Source of the DNA: JANLSO01 sp031362405
GTDB lineage: Bacteria > Actinomycetota > Thermoleophilia > Miltoncostaeales > Miltoncostaeaceae
Direction of reading: 5' to 3'
Assembly: GCA_031362405.1 (NCBI GenBank)
Contig: JANLSO010000037.1
Span: 1-41,005 of the forward strand
Length of the DNA stretch: 41,005 nt
The notes below the pieces were generated by a model that saw nothing but the letters and a program-made list of their open reading frames with translations, was not told the origin of the DNA and searched no databases. Shown here piece after piece: positions 15,697 through 23,673 of this stretch. The translations under genes were made by a program, and so were the position numbers. The first letter of the stretch is position 1; each line of letters starts with the position of its first letter.

Positions 15697-16148
15697 GGCG
15701 GATCTACGAGCCCTGGCAGGCGATCCCGTCGCGGTCGGCATCGAGGTGGGATGGGTCGCGGGGGTCCTGGCCGAGGTACTGCTGTGCGGTGGTTCCGTCG
15801 CGTGTTTCGGCAGGGGACGCCGACCTTCTGCGCGCGACAGCGAAAGCCAAAGCCCCTCACCGAGCCGCCGTGGTGCAGCACCTCACCTTCCGTGAGTGAA
15901 CCGACCGCAGCGAACGCGACGACCCGTACCTTTTGACCGGCGATGACGCGGGGCGCGCGGCGGGGGGTCAACGTGACGCATCGTGCGGCCGATGCGTCGG
16001 CGTTGGGGCCACGCTCGCAGCGGATGTTTCGCGTCGGGCTCTCGAACGTGATGGGGGCCGGGGGTGGGTCTTGGGCCGCCGCGACCGCGACGTATCCGGG
16101 CATCATGAAGATCCCGACCCGCGCGAGCATTCGACAGCAGTGCCGCAT
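15681..16148 (-). CDS. secreted DUF6636-like protein, probably frameshifted before an Excalibur domain
   Basis: The N-terminus has a signal-peptide-like stretch (MLARVGIFMMPGYVAVAAAQ). Then comes a Cys-bearing domain (FESPTRNIRCE...ARCVTL...GFGFRCRAQKVGVPCRN) resembling DUF6636 secreted proteins. In this frame the rest turns into Pro/Arg-rich sequence ending at 15681. Shifting by one base near 15805 instead reads TTAQQYLGQDP...HLDADRDGIACQGS and stops at 15704. That is an Excalibur calcium-binding motif (LDxDxDGIAC). The intact gene was therefore probably DUF6636 plus Excalibur, with a single-base frameshift that is either real or a sequencing error. It is last in the minus-strand run, 34 bases after the glycosyltransferase. 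An internal ATG at 16130 is an alternative start. Confidence 0.55.
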   Translation of the reverse strand: MRHCCRMLARVGIFMMPGYVAVAAAQDPPPAPITFESPTRNIRCERGPNADASAARCVTLTPRRAPRVIAGQKVRVVAFAAVGSLTEGEVLHHGGSVRGFGFRCRAQKVGVPCRNTRRNHRTAVPRPGPPRPIPPRCRPRRDRLPGLVDPPVPLE

Positions 16149-16153
16149 CGATT

Positions 16154-16176
16154 CCCCTCGTTCGAGCGCCGAGGGG
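16154..16176 (-). terminator. hairpin between glycosyltransferase and secreted-protein gene
   Basis: CCCCTCG (16154-16160) pairs with CGAGGGG (16170-16176) around a 9-base loop, just 5 bases before the ATG at 16148. It lacks a T-run. It would occlude the ribosome site of the downstream gene, so attenuation is as likely as termination. Confidence 0.35.
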
Positions 16177-16182
16177 GCGCGC

Positions 16183-17592
16183 CTATGAATCGGCGCTGGA
16201 ATGTCCTGCTGGCCGTATGTCGAGGGTCACCGGCGTTACTTCTCCGGCGCTACGGCGACGGAACACCGTCCATGCGGCAGACCCGGCGAGGGTCGCCGCA
16301 CCCAAGCCCCAGGTCAGGTGCAGCGGCCAGTCGGGTTCGGACGCAAGCCACCAGTGCAGGTAGATCAAGGTCGCCCCGGAGGCCATGACGGCGGCGGGAA
16401 GAGCAATCGCGAGCGACGCGAGCGGCACGAGCGCCAACGCGAGCAACAGGTACCACGGGTAGCTCGGCGAGCCCAAGACCAGCACGAGCACCATTAACAG
16501 GAGGCCCCGGTCGGCGACATCCCGGTGCGACGTGGGCGCCCGAAACCAGCACCACAGCGCAACCGCGCCGACGACGAGCAGGGTCAGCGCCGGGTACCAC
16601 CGCGTGGTCGTGACCTCCCCGAAGTCGAGACCCCCGGTCACCCGCTGCAGCTGGGTGAGCAGGTAGTAGCGGCGACCGTCCTGGAAGCCCTCCTCTTCGA
16701 GGTAGCCGGGCAGGTATCCGACGACGCCCGTGCCAACGCTCAGAAACGGCAGGTAAGCGACGATCGCGGTGAGTCCGAAGGCAGCAAGGGTCTGCCAGCG
16801 TCGCCGACCGGCCATTCCGACGAGAGCCGGCAGCAGTACGGCCGCATAGAGCTTCACGAGCGCCGCGGCGGCCAGCAGCACGCCGCTGGCCCACTGCCGG
16901 CGACGCCCGGTGTGAACGAGGAACGCGGTCAGCATCAGGGCGACGGCGACCGCGTCGACGTGCCCACTGCGTCCGACCTCGACGAGGGTCAACGGGTGCC
17001 AGCCGTAGATGAGGCACCACGCCGGCGGGCGCTTCATCCGCGCCAGGAGGATCGCGATCAGCAGTACCGACAGGGTGTCGACGAGCACGAATGCCAGCTT
17101 CACGGCGCTGATGCTGCGAAGGCCGGCCTGGTGCAGGGCGCCGAACGTGCCCTGGGCGACCGGCGGGTAGATCGTCGGGTCGGAGATGTGGTTGATGTTC
17201 GGCCACACGGCGTCGTCGCGCAGGTACGCGAGCCGCTGGTCGTCGGGCGGGTACCGGTACGGGTTGATGCCCTCGGCCTGAACGCGTCCGTCCCAGACGT
17301 AGCGGTTGATGTCACCCGAGACGTCGGGACCGCTCGGCACGAGAACCAGGCGCGCTCCAAGCGAGGCCAACACGATCACTCCGAGCACCCAGCGGTTGCG
17401 GGGTCGGCGCCACACCACCCACGCGGTCGCGGCAGCCCACAGCACGAGACCGGCCACCATCGCCCCCGCGAAGGCATCGGTGTGAAACCGGCTGATCTCC
17501 CAGCTCGTCGACCACGCGGCAACGCCGACCGTGCCGAGACCCAGCGTTCCGAGCACCGCGAGATCGAGGCGGGCCCGCGGCTCGATCGGCAT
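16183..17592 (-). CDS. GT-C fold polyprenyl-phosphate mannosyltransferase-like membrane protein
   Basis: 469 residues with about ten to twelve hydrophobic segments. Acidic loop residues after the first helices (SGPDVSGDINRYVWDGRV) match the catalytic-loop style of GT-C glycosyltransferases (GT87/DUF2029-like) that use polyprenyl-phosphate sugars. Further typical segments are NPYRYPPDDQ, IYPPVAQ, YGWHPL and SGHVDAVAV. It likely moves a hexose onto a lipid or polymer outside the membrane. The ATG at 17592 shares its A with the stop of the epimerase gene (TGATG), so the two are coupled. Longer upstream open frame overlaps the epimerase and is not used. Together with GT2, DUF2064 and the epimerase it suggests a dedicated glycan or glycolipid pathway. 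Confidence 0.8.
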   Translation of the reverse strand: MPIEPRARLDLAVLGTLGLGTVGVAAWSTSWEISRFHTDAFAGAMVAGLVLWAAATAWVVWRRPRNRWVLGVIVLASLGARLVLVPSGPDVSGDINRYVWDGRVQAEGINPYRYPPDDQRLAYLRDDAVWPNINHISDPTIYPPVAQGTFGALHQAGLRSISAVKLAFVLVDTLSVLLIAILLARMKRPPAWCLIYGWHPLTLVEVGRSGHVDAVAVALMLTAFLVHTGRRRQWASGVLLAAAALVKLYAAVLLPALVGMAGRRRWQTLAAFGLTAIVAYLPFLSVGTGVVGYLPGYLEEEGFQDGRRYYLLTQLQRVTGGLDFGEVTTTRWYPALTLLVVGAVALWCWFRAPTSHRDVADRGLLLMVLVLVLGSPSYPWYLLLALALVPLASLAIALPAAVMASGATLIYLHWWLASEPDWPLHLTWGLGAATLAGSAAWTVFRRRSAGEVTPVTLDIRPAGHSSADS

Positions 17593-18719
17593 CAGCCCGC
17601 CGCGCCCACCGGCTGGACGATGCCCCGGGCGCGAAGGCCCCGCTCGGCGGCCGCGAAGTACTCGCCAACGTCGCCTTGAGATGAGATCCACTCGATGTAG
17701 CGCCCGATGCCGTCCTCCAGAGCGACCTGCGGCGCGTAGCCGGAGGTCTCGGCCAGGCTGATATCGGAGGTCAGGTGGCGCATCTCGCCCGGGCGGAACT
17801 CGCCGCGGATCTCGGGGATAATGTCGACGCCGAGCGCCGCGCCGACCAGACGGGCGACGTCGCGCACGCTCGTGCCCCGTCCGCTGCCAATGTTCACCGC
17901 GCGGCCATCGAGTGCGTCTGTTGTCGCGGCGATCAGGTTGGCACTCGCAACGTCGTCAACGAACACCAGATCCCGCGTCTGCTCGCCGTCTTCGTACAGC
18001 ACGGGTGCGAGGCCGTTCAGAAGCCGCGTCGCGAAGATGGCGATCACGCCGGTGTACGGGTTGAGCAGAGACTGCCGCGGTCCGTAGGTGCACGAGTAGC
18101 GCAGCGCCACGGCGGGGATGCCGGTCTGGCGCGACCACGCGAACGTCAAGAGTTCCTGATCGACCTTGGTGATCGCATAGACGTTGTCGCCGCCCATCGG
18201 TGCCTGTTCCGGGGTCGGCACCGAGGTGGTCTCGGCGCCGCAGGTCGGGCAGATGGGTGCAAACGCGCCCGCGCGCAGACGCTCGACAGGCCGGGGCGCA
18301 GGAAAGACCACGCCGTGCTGCGGGCAACGACCCGCCCCTTCGCGATAGACGGCCTGCGACGACGCAACGACGACCTTTCGCACGGGCAGGTTCTCGTCGC
18401 GGATCGTCTCCAGTAGCTGCGCTGTGCCGAGGCTGTTGACCGCCACGAACTTGGCGATCTCAGGCATGTAGCCGCCGTAGGCCGCCTGATGAAAGACCAG
18501 CTCGACACCCTCCAGCGCGTCGCGCACAGCGGCGACATCGCGCACGTCGGCGTGATGGAAGTCGACGTCGGCCGGGATCCACTCCGGCCGCCTCCCCTGG
18601 TGGGTAACTGGCTCGAGATTATCGAGCACACGCACCGTGAAGCCCTCACGCAGAAGCAGGTCCACGATGTGCGAGCCGATCAGTCCGGCACCGCCGGTCA
18701 CCAGAGCGCGCCGCCTCAC
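17592..18719 (-). CDS. NAD-dependent sugar epimerase with zinc-ribbon insert (dTDP-L-rhamnose 4-epimerase-like)
   Basis: A 375-residue extended short-chain dehydrogenase. The NAD loop is GGAGLIGSH (residues 9-17), an acidic Asp33 follows in VLDNLEP, and the catalytic pair is Y181xxxK185 in YAITK, with SS(120-121) before it. Between strand and active site there is an insert of about 45 residues with C132-P-Q-H135 and C157-P-T-C160, likely to bind zinc. I recall the same insert in actinobacterial dTDP-L-rhamnose 4-epimerase-like proteins, so dTDP-rhamnose/6-deoxytalose chemistry is the leading guess. The GTG start overlaps the preceding stop (GTGA), and its own stop overlaps the next ATG. Confidence 0.82.
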   Translation of the reverse strand: MRRRALVTGGAGLIGSHIVDLLLREGFTVRVLDNLEPVTHQGRRPEWIPADVDFHHADVRDVAAVRDALEGVELVFHQAAYGGYMPEIAKFVAVNSLGTAQLLETIRDENLPVRKVVVASSQAVYREGAGRCPQHGVVFPAPRPVERLRAGAFAPICPTCGAETTSVPTPEQAPMGGDNVYAITKVDQELLTFAWSRQTGIPAVALRYSCTYGPRQSLLNPYTGVIAIFATRLLNGLAPVLYEDGEQTRDLVFVDDVASANLIAATTDALDGRAVNIGSGRGTSVRDVARLVGAALGVDIIPEIRGEFRPGEMRHLTSDISLAETSGYAPQVALEDGIGRYIEWISSQGDVGEYFAAAERGLRARGIVQPVGAAG

Positions 18720-19378
18720 GCGGCCACCCGGGAGTCGAGCCGCATGAGGGCCCGCCGTGTGGCCTGCAGCCGCTCGCTGTCGGCGACCGCCTCACGCAAC
18801 AGCACGAGATCCTCGACCTCGTCGATGTCGAACGTTGGAATGAGCACCGCCATCGAGACGCCCATCGCGCGCGATCGGGCCTGTATCTGTGCGAAAACGC
18901 TTTCCGTGCTCATCGGTACTCCCGCAAGGACGTCGTGCCAGCCCCGCATACCGATGAGGTAGTAGCCACCGTCGAGTGTCGGCCCGAAGACGACATCGTG
19001 GTCGTCGAGCGCGCGAAACGCCTGCTCGACGATCGAAGAGCGCAGATGGGGAGAGTCCGAACCGATCAAGACGGTGCGTTCCTCACCCCGCTGCGCGGCC
19101 GTCTCGAAGAGGAATCGCTGGCGCACGGTCCAGTCGCCGGGGCCCTGATCGAGGACGAGTGCCGGCGGCTGAGCGGGGCGCGCGACGATCGCCGCGATGT
19201 CATGCCAGGCGTCGGCCGGGGTCACGAACCAACCGGTCTCGGGGAACTCATCGGCGAGGTCTGCGAGGAACGCCCGGTACAGATCGAGCGCCACCGCGTC
19301 GCCGAGTGCAGCGGCAAGGCGGGTCTTCACCTGCCCGGCCCGTGGGGCCTTGGCGGCGATGTACGCCCGACGGCTCAC
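18716..19378 (-). CDS. DUF2064 / TIGR04282-type glycosyltransferase (GT-A fold)
   Basis: 220 residues beginning RRAYIAAKAPRAGQVKTRLA, the nucleotide-binding opening of DUF2064 (compare CofC/MobA-like nucleotidyltransferases). Then VLIGSDSPHL (metal-binding SDSP) and VFGPTLDGGYYLIGM. The TIGR04282 family was named an rSAM/selenodomain-associated transferase because of its genomic company, and related members occur in arsenosugar clusters. The substrate is unknown. The GTG at 19378 lies in a GTGA overlap with the GT2 stop, and its stop overlaps the epimerase start the same way. A longer open frame to 19402 is disfavoured by this coupling. Confidence 0.82.
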   Translation of the reverse strand: MSRRAYIAAKAPRAGQVKTRLAAALGDAVALDLYRAFLADLADEFPETGWFVTPADAWHDIAAIVARPAQPPALVLDQGPGDWTVRQRFLFETAAQRGEERTVLIGSDSPHLRSSIVEQAFRALDDHDVVFGPTLDGGYYLIGMRGWHDVLAGVPMSTESVFAQIQARSRAMGVSMAVLIPTFDIDEVEDLVLLREAVADSERLQATRRALMRLDSRVAA

Positions 19379-20130
19379 GGCAGCTGTTGCGCGGGACGCC
19401 ACCGCGAGTGCCGCAGAATCGCCCGGGTGATGAAAACCCCCGCCCCGATGCTGCCCCGCAACGTACCGCCGACCTTCGACACCCCGATGCGGCGCCGGTA
19501 CGACACGGGCACCTCAAGGTAGCGCAGCCGAGCGCGGCGGGCTTTCACGACCATCTCGACCGACCATCCGTAGGTCATCTCGCTCATCCCGAGAGCCATC
19601 AGGTGGTCGCGGCGGATAGCCCGGAATGGCCCGAGGTCGGTCACCGGTAGTCCGTGCATGGCCCGCATCAACCGCGCGGCCACGCGGTTGCCAAGCACCT
19701 GTTGGGGGGTCATCGCACCGCGTTCACGGGCCTCGCGCGAACGCGATCCGACCACCAGATCGGCCTCACCGCGCAGCACCGGTTCGAGGACCCGCGGAAG
19801 ATCGTCGGGGTCGTCGGCCGCATCGCCGTCGAGTAGCACGATGACGTCCGCGTCGACGGCCGCGCGTACTCCGGCCAGGCAGGCACGGCCGTAGCCGCGG
19901 CGCGGCTCGGTGACCACGTCGGCCCCCGCGCGACGGGCGACCGCCCCCGTGCCGTCGCTCGATCCGTTGTCGACGACGATCACGCGGTCGATCAATGGCT
20001 GTTCCCGCAGCCCCCGCACGACACGTTCGATGGCGTCGGCCTCGTTCAGCGCCGGCACAACGGCGATCACCGAGAGACTTCGCTCAACCTCGCTCGACGC
20101 GCTCACGGCGCGTCCCGTGATTACGCTCAC
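19375..20130 (-). CDS. family 2 glycosyltransferase (DPM1/polyprenyl-phosphate sugar synthase-like)
   Basis: A 251-residue GT-A enzyme: VVPALNEADAIERVV (nucleotide-sugar binding), VDNGSSDGT, LLDGDAADDP (the DxD-type metal site), then GSRSREARERG and PVTDLGPFRAIRRD. The order resembles dolichyl/undecaprenyl-phosphate mannosyl- or glucosyltransferases, but without the C-terminal membrane anchor. It could make the polyprenyl-phosphate sugar that the GT-C protein three genes downstream consumes; this is inference from family roles and operon position. GTG start in a GTGA overlap with the radical SAM stop. In-frame starts further inside are possible, but the conserved domain begins near residue 20. 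Confidence 0.85.
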   Translation of the reverse strand: MSVITGRAVSASSEVERSLSVIAVVPALNEADAIERVVRGLREQPLIDRVIVVDNGSSDGTGAVARRAGADVVTEPRRGYGRACLAGVRAAVDADVIVLLDGDAADDPDDLPRVLEPVLRGEADLVVGSRSREARERGAMTPQQVLGNRVAARLMRAMHGLPVTDLGPFRAIRRDHLMALGMSEMTYGWSVEMVVKARRARLRYLEVPVSYRRRIGVSKVGGTLRGSIGAGVFITRAILRHSRWRPAQQLP

Positions 20131-20960
20131 CTGAAGCGCGTGGCTTCGGCCAACGGGACCTCGGTGACGAGGCCGATGAACGCCTGTAGCGCGGCGTCGA
20201 GCGGCTGGGTCTGGCGCGAGACGAGGAGGTCGGTATCGAGGCGTCCGCCGGTCATCGTCGGGGCAAAGGGGCTCCAGAAAAGGCCATCGACGGTGATCGT
20301 CGCTTCGGCCGGCAGTTCGTCCATGCCGGCCGCTTCTCCGAGGCCTGCCTCGATGGCGCGGCCGCGCGCGGCGGTCGGCCGGACCACATGGTCGTCGGGG
20401 CTCACACCCAACTGCGCCACCAGCTCGCGTACGTCGTCGAGTTCGGCGTCGCTCTGGCCATAGAGAGTGGTCGCGATGCGCACGCCGATGCCCATCTCCA
20501 AGAGGCGCGGCACGGCGCCGATGACGCGCTCGAAGTTGCCGGGCCCGCGCATCGGATCGTTGGCAATCGCGCTGGCGGCGTCAAGCGAGATCTGGAGCGT
20601 GACGTCGCGCTCGCGAATCGGGGCGAGACGCTCGATACGCTCGCCGTCGAACAGGGTGGCGTTGGTCAGCACGAGAACAGGCAAGAGCACCGACAGTTCG
20701 GCGGCGATCTCCGGGAGGTCGGGGCGCAGGAACGGCTCGCCACCGGTGATGCCGACGCCCTCAAAGCCGAGCTCCACCGCTTCGGCAACCGTCTGGCGCA
20801 TCACCGCCGGATCGAGCTGGCGCCGCTCAGCCCCCGGCGACGACTCGGTCAGGCAGTACGAGCAGCTGAGGTTGCAGTGGTAGTTCGAGTAGAGCCACAG
20901 CCGTGGCCCGAGGCGGCCCTCCGCGATCGCCGCCTGCACCGCCTCGCCGAGCTCGCTCAC
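20127..20960 (-). CDS. radical SAM enzyme of unknown substrate
   Basis: 277 residues. C29-x3-C33-x2-C36 (CNLSCSYC) binds the 4Fe-4S cluster, and GGEPF (73-77) contacts SAM. Strand motifs LTNATL and QISLDAA complete a TIM-barrel core ending near residue 200. The ~75-residue C-terminus has no SPASM-type cysteines, so no auxiliary clusters are evident. It resembles the MoaA/PqqE-like branch more than B12-binding types. The gene is flanked in the same operon by an AhpD-like protein and by GT2 and DUF2064 transferases. GTG start in a GTGA overlap with the AhpD-like stop. No peptide substrate gene was found nearby, so modification of a small molecule or sugar is as likely as RiPP chemistry. Confidence 0.85.
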   Translation of the reverse strand: MSELGEAVQAAIAEGRLGPRLWLYSNYHCNLSCSYCLTESSPGAERRQLDPAVMRQTVAEAVELGFEGVGITGGEPFLRPDLPEIAAELSVLLPVLVLTNATLFDGERIERLAPIRERDVTLQISLDAASAIANDPMRGPGNFERVIGAVPRLLEMGIGVRIATTLYGQSDAELDDVRELVAQLGVSPDDHVVRPTAARGRAIEAGLGEAAGMDELPAEATITVDGLFWSPFAPTMTGGRLDTDLLVSRQTQPLDAALQAFIGLVTEVPLAEATRFR

Positions 20961-21529
20961 TGTGCGGCGGCCGCCCGCGGATCCAACGGCAGGCCTGCGA
21001 CGCTCGCGACGTAGTTCAGCGTCGTGATCGCCCCGGCGAGCACGGTCAGCTCGACGATCTCGTGGTCGGCGAAGTGCTCACGCATCTCGGCAAGCAGCGC
21101 ATCGTCGACCCTGCTGGCGTCGGCGACGATCTGGTCGCAATACCGGGCGAGCGTTCGGTGCGGCGCGTCGAGGCGGCCGTCGGGGGCATCCCCCGATGCG
21201 AGCGCTGCAACCGCGTCGGCACTCAGGCCCGAGTCGCGTGCGACGAGTGCGTGCGTCGGGACACAGTAGGCGCAGTGGTTGACCGCCGAGACCCGCAGCA
21301 CGACGACCTCCTTGGTGGGGAGGTCGACCGTCGAGGCGTTCATCACCTGACCGAGCAGCGGCGCCAACACGGCAAGTGTGTCGGGCGCGCCGGCCAGGGC
21401 CTTCGTGATGTTCGAGGCGTCGCCGTCGGCGGGGTAGAGCCGCCGCACGGTCAGCGGCGCCTGATCGCGTTCCACGAGGGGCAGCCGTGAGGTCGCCGCC
21501 CCGGCGTTGAGATTGCTCAGAACGGCCAC
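20957..21529 (-). CDS. AhpD-like / carboxymuconolactone decarboxylase family protein
   Basis: A 190-residue all-helical AhpD-fold protein. The redox motif is C86-A-Y-C89 followed by H93 (NHCAYCVPTH), preceded by LPTKEVVVLRVSAVN, characteristic of peroxidase-related AhpD proteins. Both positions are Cys codons rather than TGA, so it is not a selenoprotein despite the neighbouring sel genes. The GTG at 21529 has AGGAG 8 bases upstream. The gene overlaps the doxX-like gene by 13 bases and its stop overlaps the radical SAM start. It probably supplies thiol redox or peroxide protection to the pathway. The upstream extension of the open frame lies within the DoxX gene and is rejected. Confidence 0.85.
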   Translation of the reverse strand: MAVLSNLNAGAATSRLPLVERDQAPLTVRRLYPADGDASNITKALAGAPDTLAVLAPLLGQVMNASTVDLPTKEVVVLRVSAVNHCAYCVPTHALVARDSGLSADAVAALASGDAPDGRLDAPHRTLARYCDQIVADASRVDDALLAEMREHFADHEIVELTVLAGAITTLNYVASVAGLPLDPRAAAAQ

Positions 21530-22065
21530 CTCAGGAACTCCTGTCGCTTCGCAAGCACGCGTCGATCGAGACCCCAGACTCGTCCCGAGGGGATGATCGC
21601 AAGAATGACCAGCGGCACGTACTCGTGGGGCTGCTCGAACATCCAGCGGTTGCTCGTGAAGTAGAGCCCGGCGATGAACAGCTGCTGGCCGAGGTCGGCA
21701 AGGGCGGCGGCTCGCGAGGCGAGCCCGATGATCAGAAGCGCCCCGATGCCGAGCTCCATCGCGGTGATCACCCACTGGAAGAAACCCCAGTTCGGGAGGA
21801 TGACGTCTTCGGCGATCCGACCCAAAAGCGGAAGTTCCGTGCGAGGGCCTTCGTTCTCGATGATTCCCTTGGTGACGCCGCGGTCGATGAGGTTGGCCGA
21901 GTACGGACCGATCGAGAATTTGTTGATGCCGAGAAGCTTCGCGACGCCGTTGGCAAAGAGGATCACTCCGAAGAAGATCCGGATCGCCGCCAAGCCCTTG
22001 GCGAGTAGCTCGGCATTCAGTGGAGGGTCATTCCCCGATTCCACAGTCGTGACGGTGTCGTTCAT
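21517..22065 (-). CDS. DoxX-family membrane protein
   Basis: 182 residues with four predicted membrane helices (AIRIFFGVILFANGVAKLL, WVITAMELGIGALLIIGLA, ADLGQQLFIAGLYF, VPLVILAIIPSGRVW). The FxxGxxKL element after helix 1 and the final GRVWGLDRRV are usual in DoxX/TQO small-subunit-like proteins, which are linked to thiosulfate oxidation or thiol/oxidative stress at the membrane. The ATG at 22065 is preferred. The longer frame to 22140 overlaps the DM13 gene and codes for an unlikely Arg/Ser-rich leader. It lies 16 bases downstream of the DM13 gene, a pairing that suggests membrane electron transfer. Confidence 0.8.
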   Translation of the reverse strand: MNDTVTTVESGNDPPLNAELLAKGLAAIRIFFGVILFANGVAKLLGINKFSIGPYSANLIDRGVTKGIIENEGPRTELPLLGRIAEDVILPNWGFFQWVITAMELGIGALLIIGLASRAAALADLGQQLFIAGLYFTSNRWMFEQPHEYVPLVILAIIPSGRVWGLDRRVLAKRQEFLRWPF

Positions 22066-22081
22066 GTTCAGGGACCTGTTC

Positions 22082-22510
22082 TCACGAGCGGCGGGTGGGG
22101 ACGAGCTTTGCCTGCGTGATGGGCGCGCTCGCCGAAACACACCAGGCGATCGCGTAGCGGTACCTGGCCAGGTTCACCGTTCTCGGGATTCGGAAACTCT
22201 GGGCGCCCGCGGCCGACATCGTTCCGAGGTCGAGATACGTTGCGCCGCCGGCATCGGTCGCGAGGTACATGCGCAGCTTCACGCCTCCGACCGCGCGGAA
22301 GTTCCTCGCCAGGCGCAGCGTGCGCGTGGTGCCCGTGCGCACGACGGTGGCGGTGCCTTCACCGGTGTACTTTGCCGAGTCGGTGAACGTTCCGCGCGCA
22401 ACGGCGACGTCCTTGGCTTTGACCTGTGCGCTGATCTGGCCGACGGCGGTCGGAACGACGATTGCGGCGCAGGCGGCGACCGCCAGGGATAACTTCGTGG
22501 TCGAGTTCAT
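22082..22510 (-). CDS. secreted DM13-domain protein (putative electron transfer)
   Basis: 142 residues with an N-terminal signal segment (LSLAVAACAAIVVPTAVG). The DM13 domain follows: GTFTDSAKYTGEGTATVVRTG, LRLARNFRAVGGVKLRMYLATDAG, LDLGTMSAAGAQSFRIP, and the conserved Cys in YAIAWCVSASAPI near residue 124. DM13 has been proposed as a redox, cytochrome-like domain; its substrate is not known. It is the first gene of the minus-strand run, behind a TTGACA/TAATGG promoter, and is followed by doxX. No lipobox is seen, so it is probably free or anchored by the uncleaved signal. Confidence 0.82.
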   Translation of the reverse strand: MNSTTKLSLAVAACAAIVVPTAVGQISAQVKAKDVAVARGTFTDSAKYTGEGTATVVRTGTTRTLRLARNFRAVGGVKLRMYLATDAGGATYLDLGTMSAAGAQSFRIPRTVNLARYRYAIAWCVSASAPITQAKLVPTRRS

Positions 22511-22544
22511 GGCCGTGAAGGCTGTCAGGAGTGCGCCCGATATG

Positions 22545-22572
22545 CCATTACACCCGGATTAATCCGTGTCAA
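22545..22572 (-). promoter_or_regulatory. sigma-70-type promoter of the DM13-to-DUF6636 run
   Basis: On the minus strand TTGACA (22572-22567), 16 bases, TAATGG (22550-22545). The start would fall near 22538, leaving a leader of about 28 bases to the DM13 ATG. It is the best -35 match in the window. Confidence 0.55.
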
Positions 22573-22609
22573 CAACCTCGGTGGGGTCGGGCCGTCACAA
22601 GAATCGGGT

Positions 22610-22615
22610 TGTAAT
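22610..22615 (+). promoter_or_regulatory. -10 box of selD, leaderless type
   Basis: TGTAAT, 8 bases before the GTG of selD, with no room for a ribosome site. It lies 38 bases from the -35 box of the divergent DM13 promoter, so both operons share one 113-base control region. Confidence 0.45.
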
Positions 22616-22623
22616 CTCGCCGC

Positions 22624-23673
22624 GTGACGCCAGAAACTGAACCCGCCGTTGCGCTCACGCAGCTCGCGCGGGGCGCCGGCTGTGGATGCAAACTCGGTAA
22701 GGACGTCCTGCGAGAGGTCCTCGGTGCGCTCCCCGAGATGCCGCCCGATGCGAACGTGCTGGTCGGTCCCGCGGGGCTCGACGATGCCTGCGTCTACCGC
22801 CTTCGTGACGATCTCGCCCTGGTTGCGTCGGTCGACTTCTTCACCCCGGTGGTCGACGACCCCGCAACGTTCGGAGCGATCGCCGCCACCAACGCCCTCA
22901 GCGACCTCTACGCGATGGGCGCCACGCCGATGCTGGCGCTCGCCATCTGCGCCTACCCGAAAGACGGCGACCACTCCGTCTTGGCGGCGATCCTTTCCGG
23001 CGGAGCCGCGGCAGCTCTGGCGCAGGGGTGCCCGGTGCTCGGCGGGCACTCCATCGACGATGCGGAGCCGAAATACGGCCTCGCGGTCGTGGGCACCGCA
23101 CATCCAGACCGGCTGCTGACCAACGCCGCGGGGCGTTCCGGCGATGTGTTGATCCTGACCAAGCCGCTCGGTGTGGGGATCGTCGCGACGGCCCGTGGAG
23201 CGGCCGACCCGAGCCTTCGGGCCCTCGCCGAAGCTTCGATGCTGATCCCCAACCGCGCGGCGAGCGATGCGGCCGTCGAGGTGGGTCTCGCCTGCGCGAC
23301 CGATGTCACCGGCTTCGGCCTGCTTGGCCACCTGCATGAGATGGCCTGCGCCAGCGGTACCGGAGCACACATCACCGCAGCCGCTCTGCCGGTCCTGGCC
23401 GGAACCCCCGAGCTGGCCGCGGCCGGGCACGTCTCGGGCGGCCTCGGCCGCAACCGCGATGCGGTCGCTGACGTCACCGAGTTCGCGCCAACAGTGTCCG
23501 AGGCGCTGCGCCTCCTGTTGGCGGATCCTCAGACCAGCGGCGGGCTTCTGCTCGCGGTGCCATCCGACCGCCAGACGGCGTTCTATGCCGCCGCGGCCCG
23601 CCGAGGCGTGACCACCTGGATGATCGGTCGCCTGACCGGCGGCCCGGCTGGTCAGATCGCCGTCGATGCCTAG
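22624..23673 (+). CDS. selD: selenide, water dikinase (selenophosphate synthase)
   Basis: Makes selenophosphate from selenide and ATP, the selenium donor for Sec-tRNA. 349 residues, normal length. The N-terminal GAGCGCK motif gives C20 and K23 as counterparts of E. coli C17/K20; the catalytic position is Cys, not Sec. Further family segments are GLDDACVYRL (metal/ATP), SVDFFTPVVDDP, NALSDLYAMGA, GGHSIDDAEPKYGL, DVTGFGLLGHL and DPQTSGGLL. GTG start at 22624 directly after a TGTAAT box. It is first in the selD-selA-selB-selC unit and overlaps selA by 8 bases. Confidence 0.96.
   Translation: MTPETEPAVALTQLARGAGCGCKLGKDVLREVLGALPEMPPDANVLVGPAGLDDACVYRLRDDLALVASVDFFTPVVDDPATFGAIAATNALSDLYAMGATPMLALAICAYPKDGDHSVLAAILSGGAAAALAQGCPVLGGHSIDDAEPKYGLAVVGTAHPDRLLTNAAGRSGDVLILTKPLGVGIVATARGAADPSLRALAEASMLIPNRAASDAAVEVGLACATDVTGFGLLGHLHEMACASGTGAHITAAALPVLAGTPELAAAGHVSGGLGRNRDAVADVTEFAPTVSEALRLLLADPQTSGGLLLAVPSDRQTAFYAAAARRGVTTWMIGRLTGGPAGQIAVDA

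Noticed and set aside
20957..22510. Selenoprotein among the AhpD-like, DoxX and DM13 genes
   Set aside because: The redox positions are ordinary Cys codons and no in-frame internal TGA was found.
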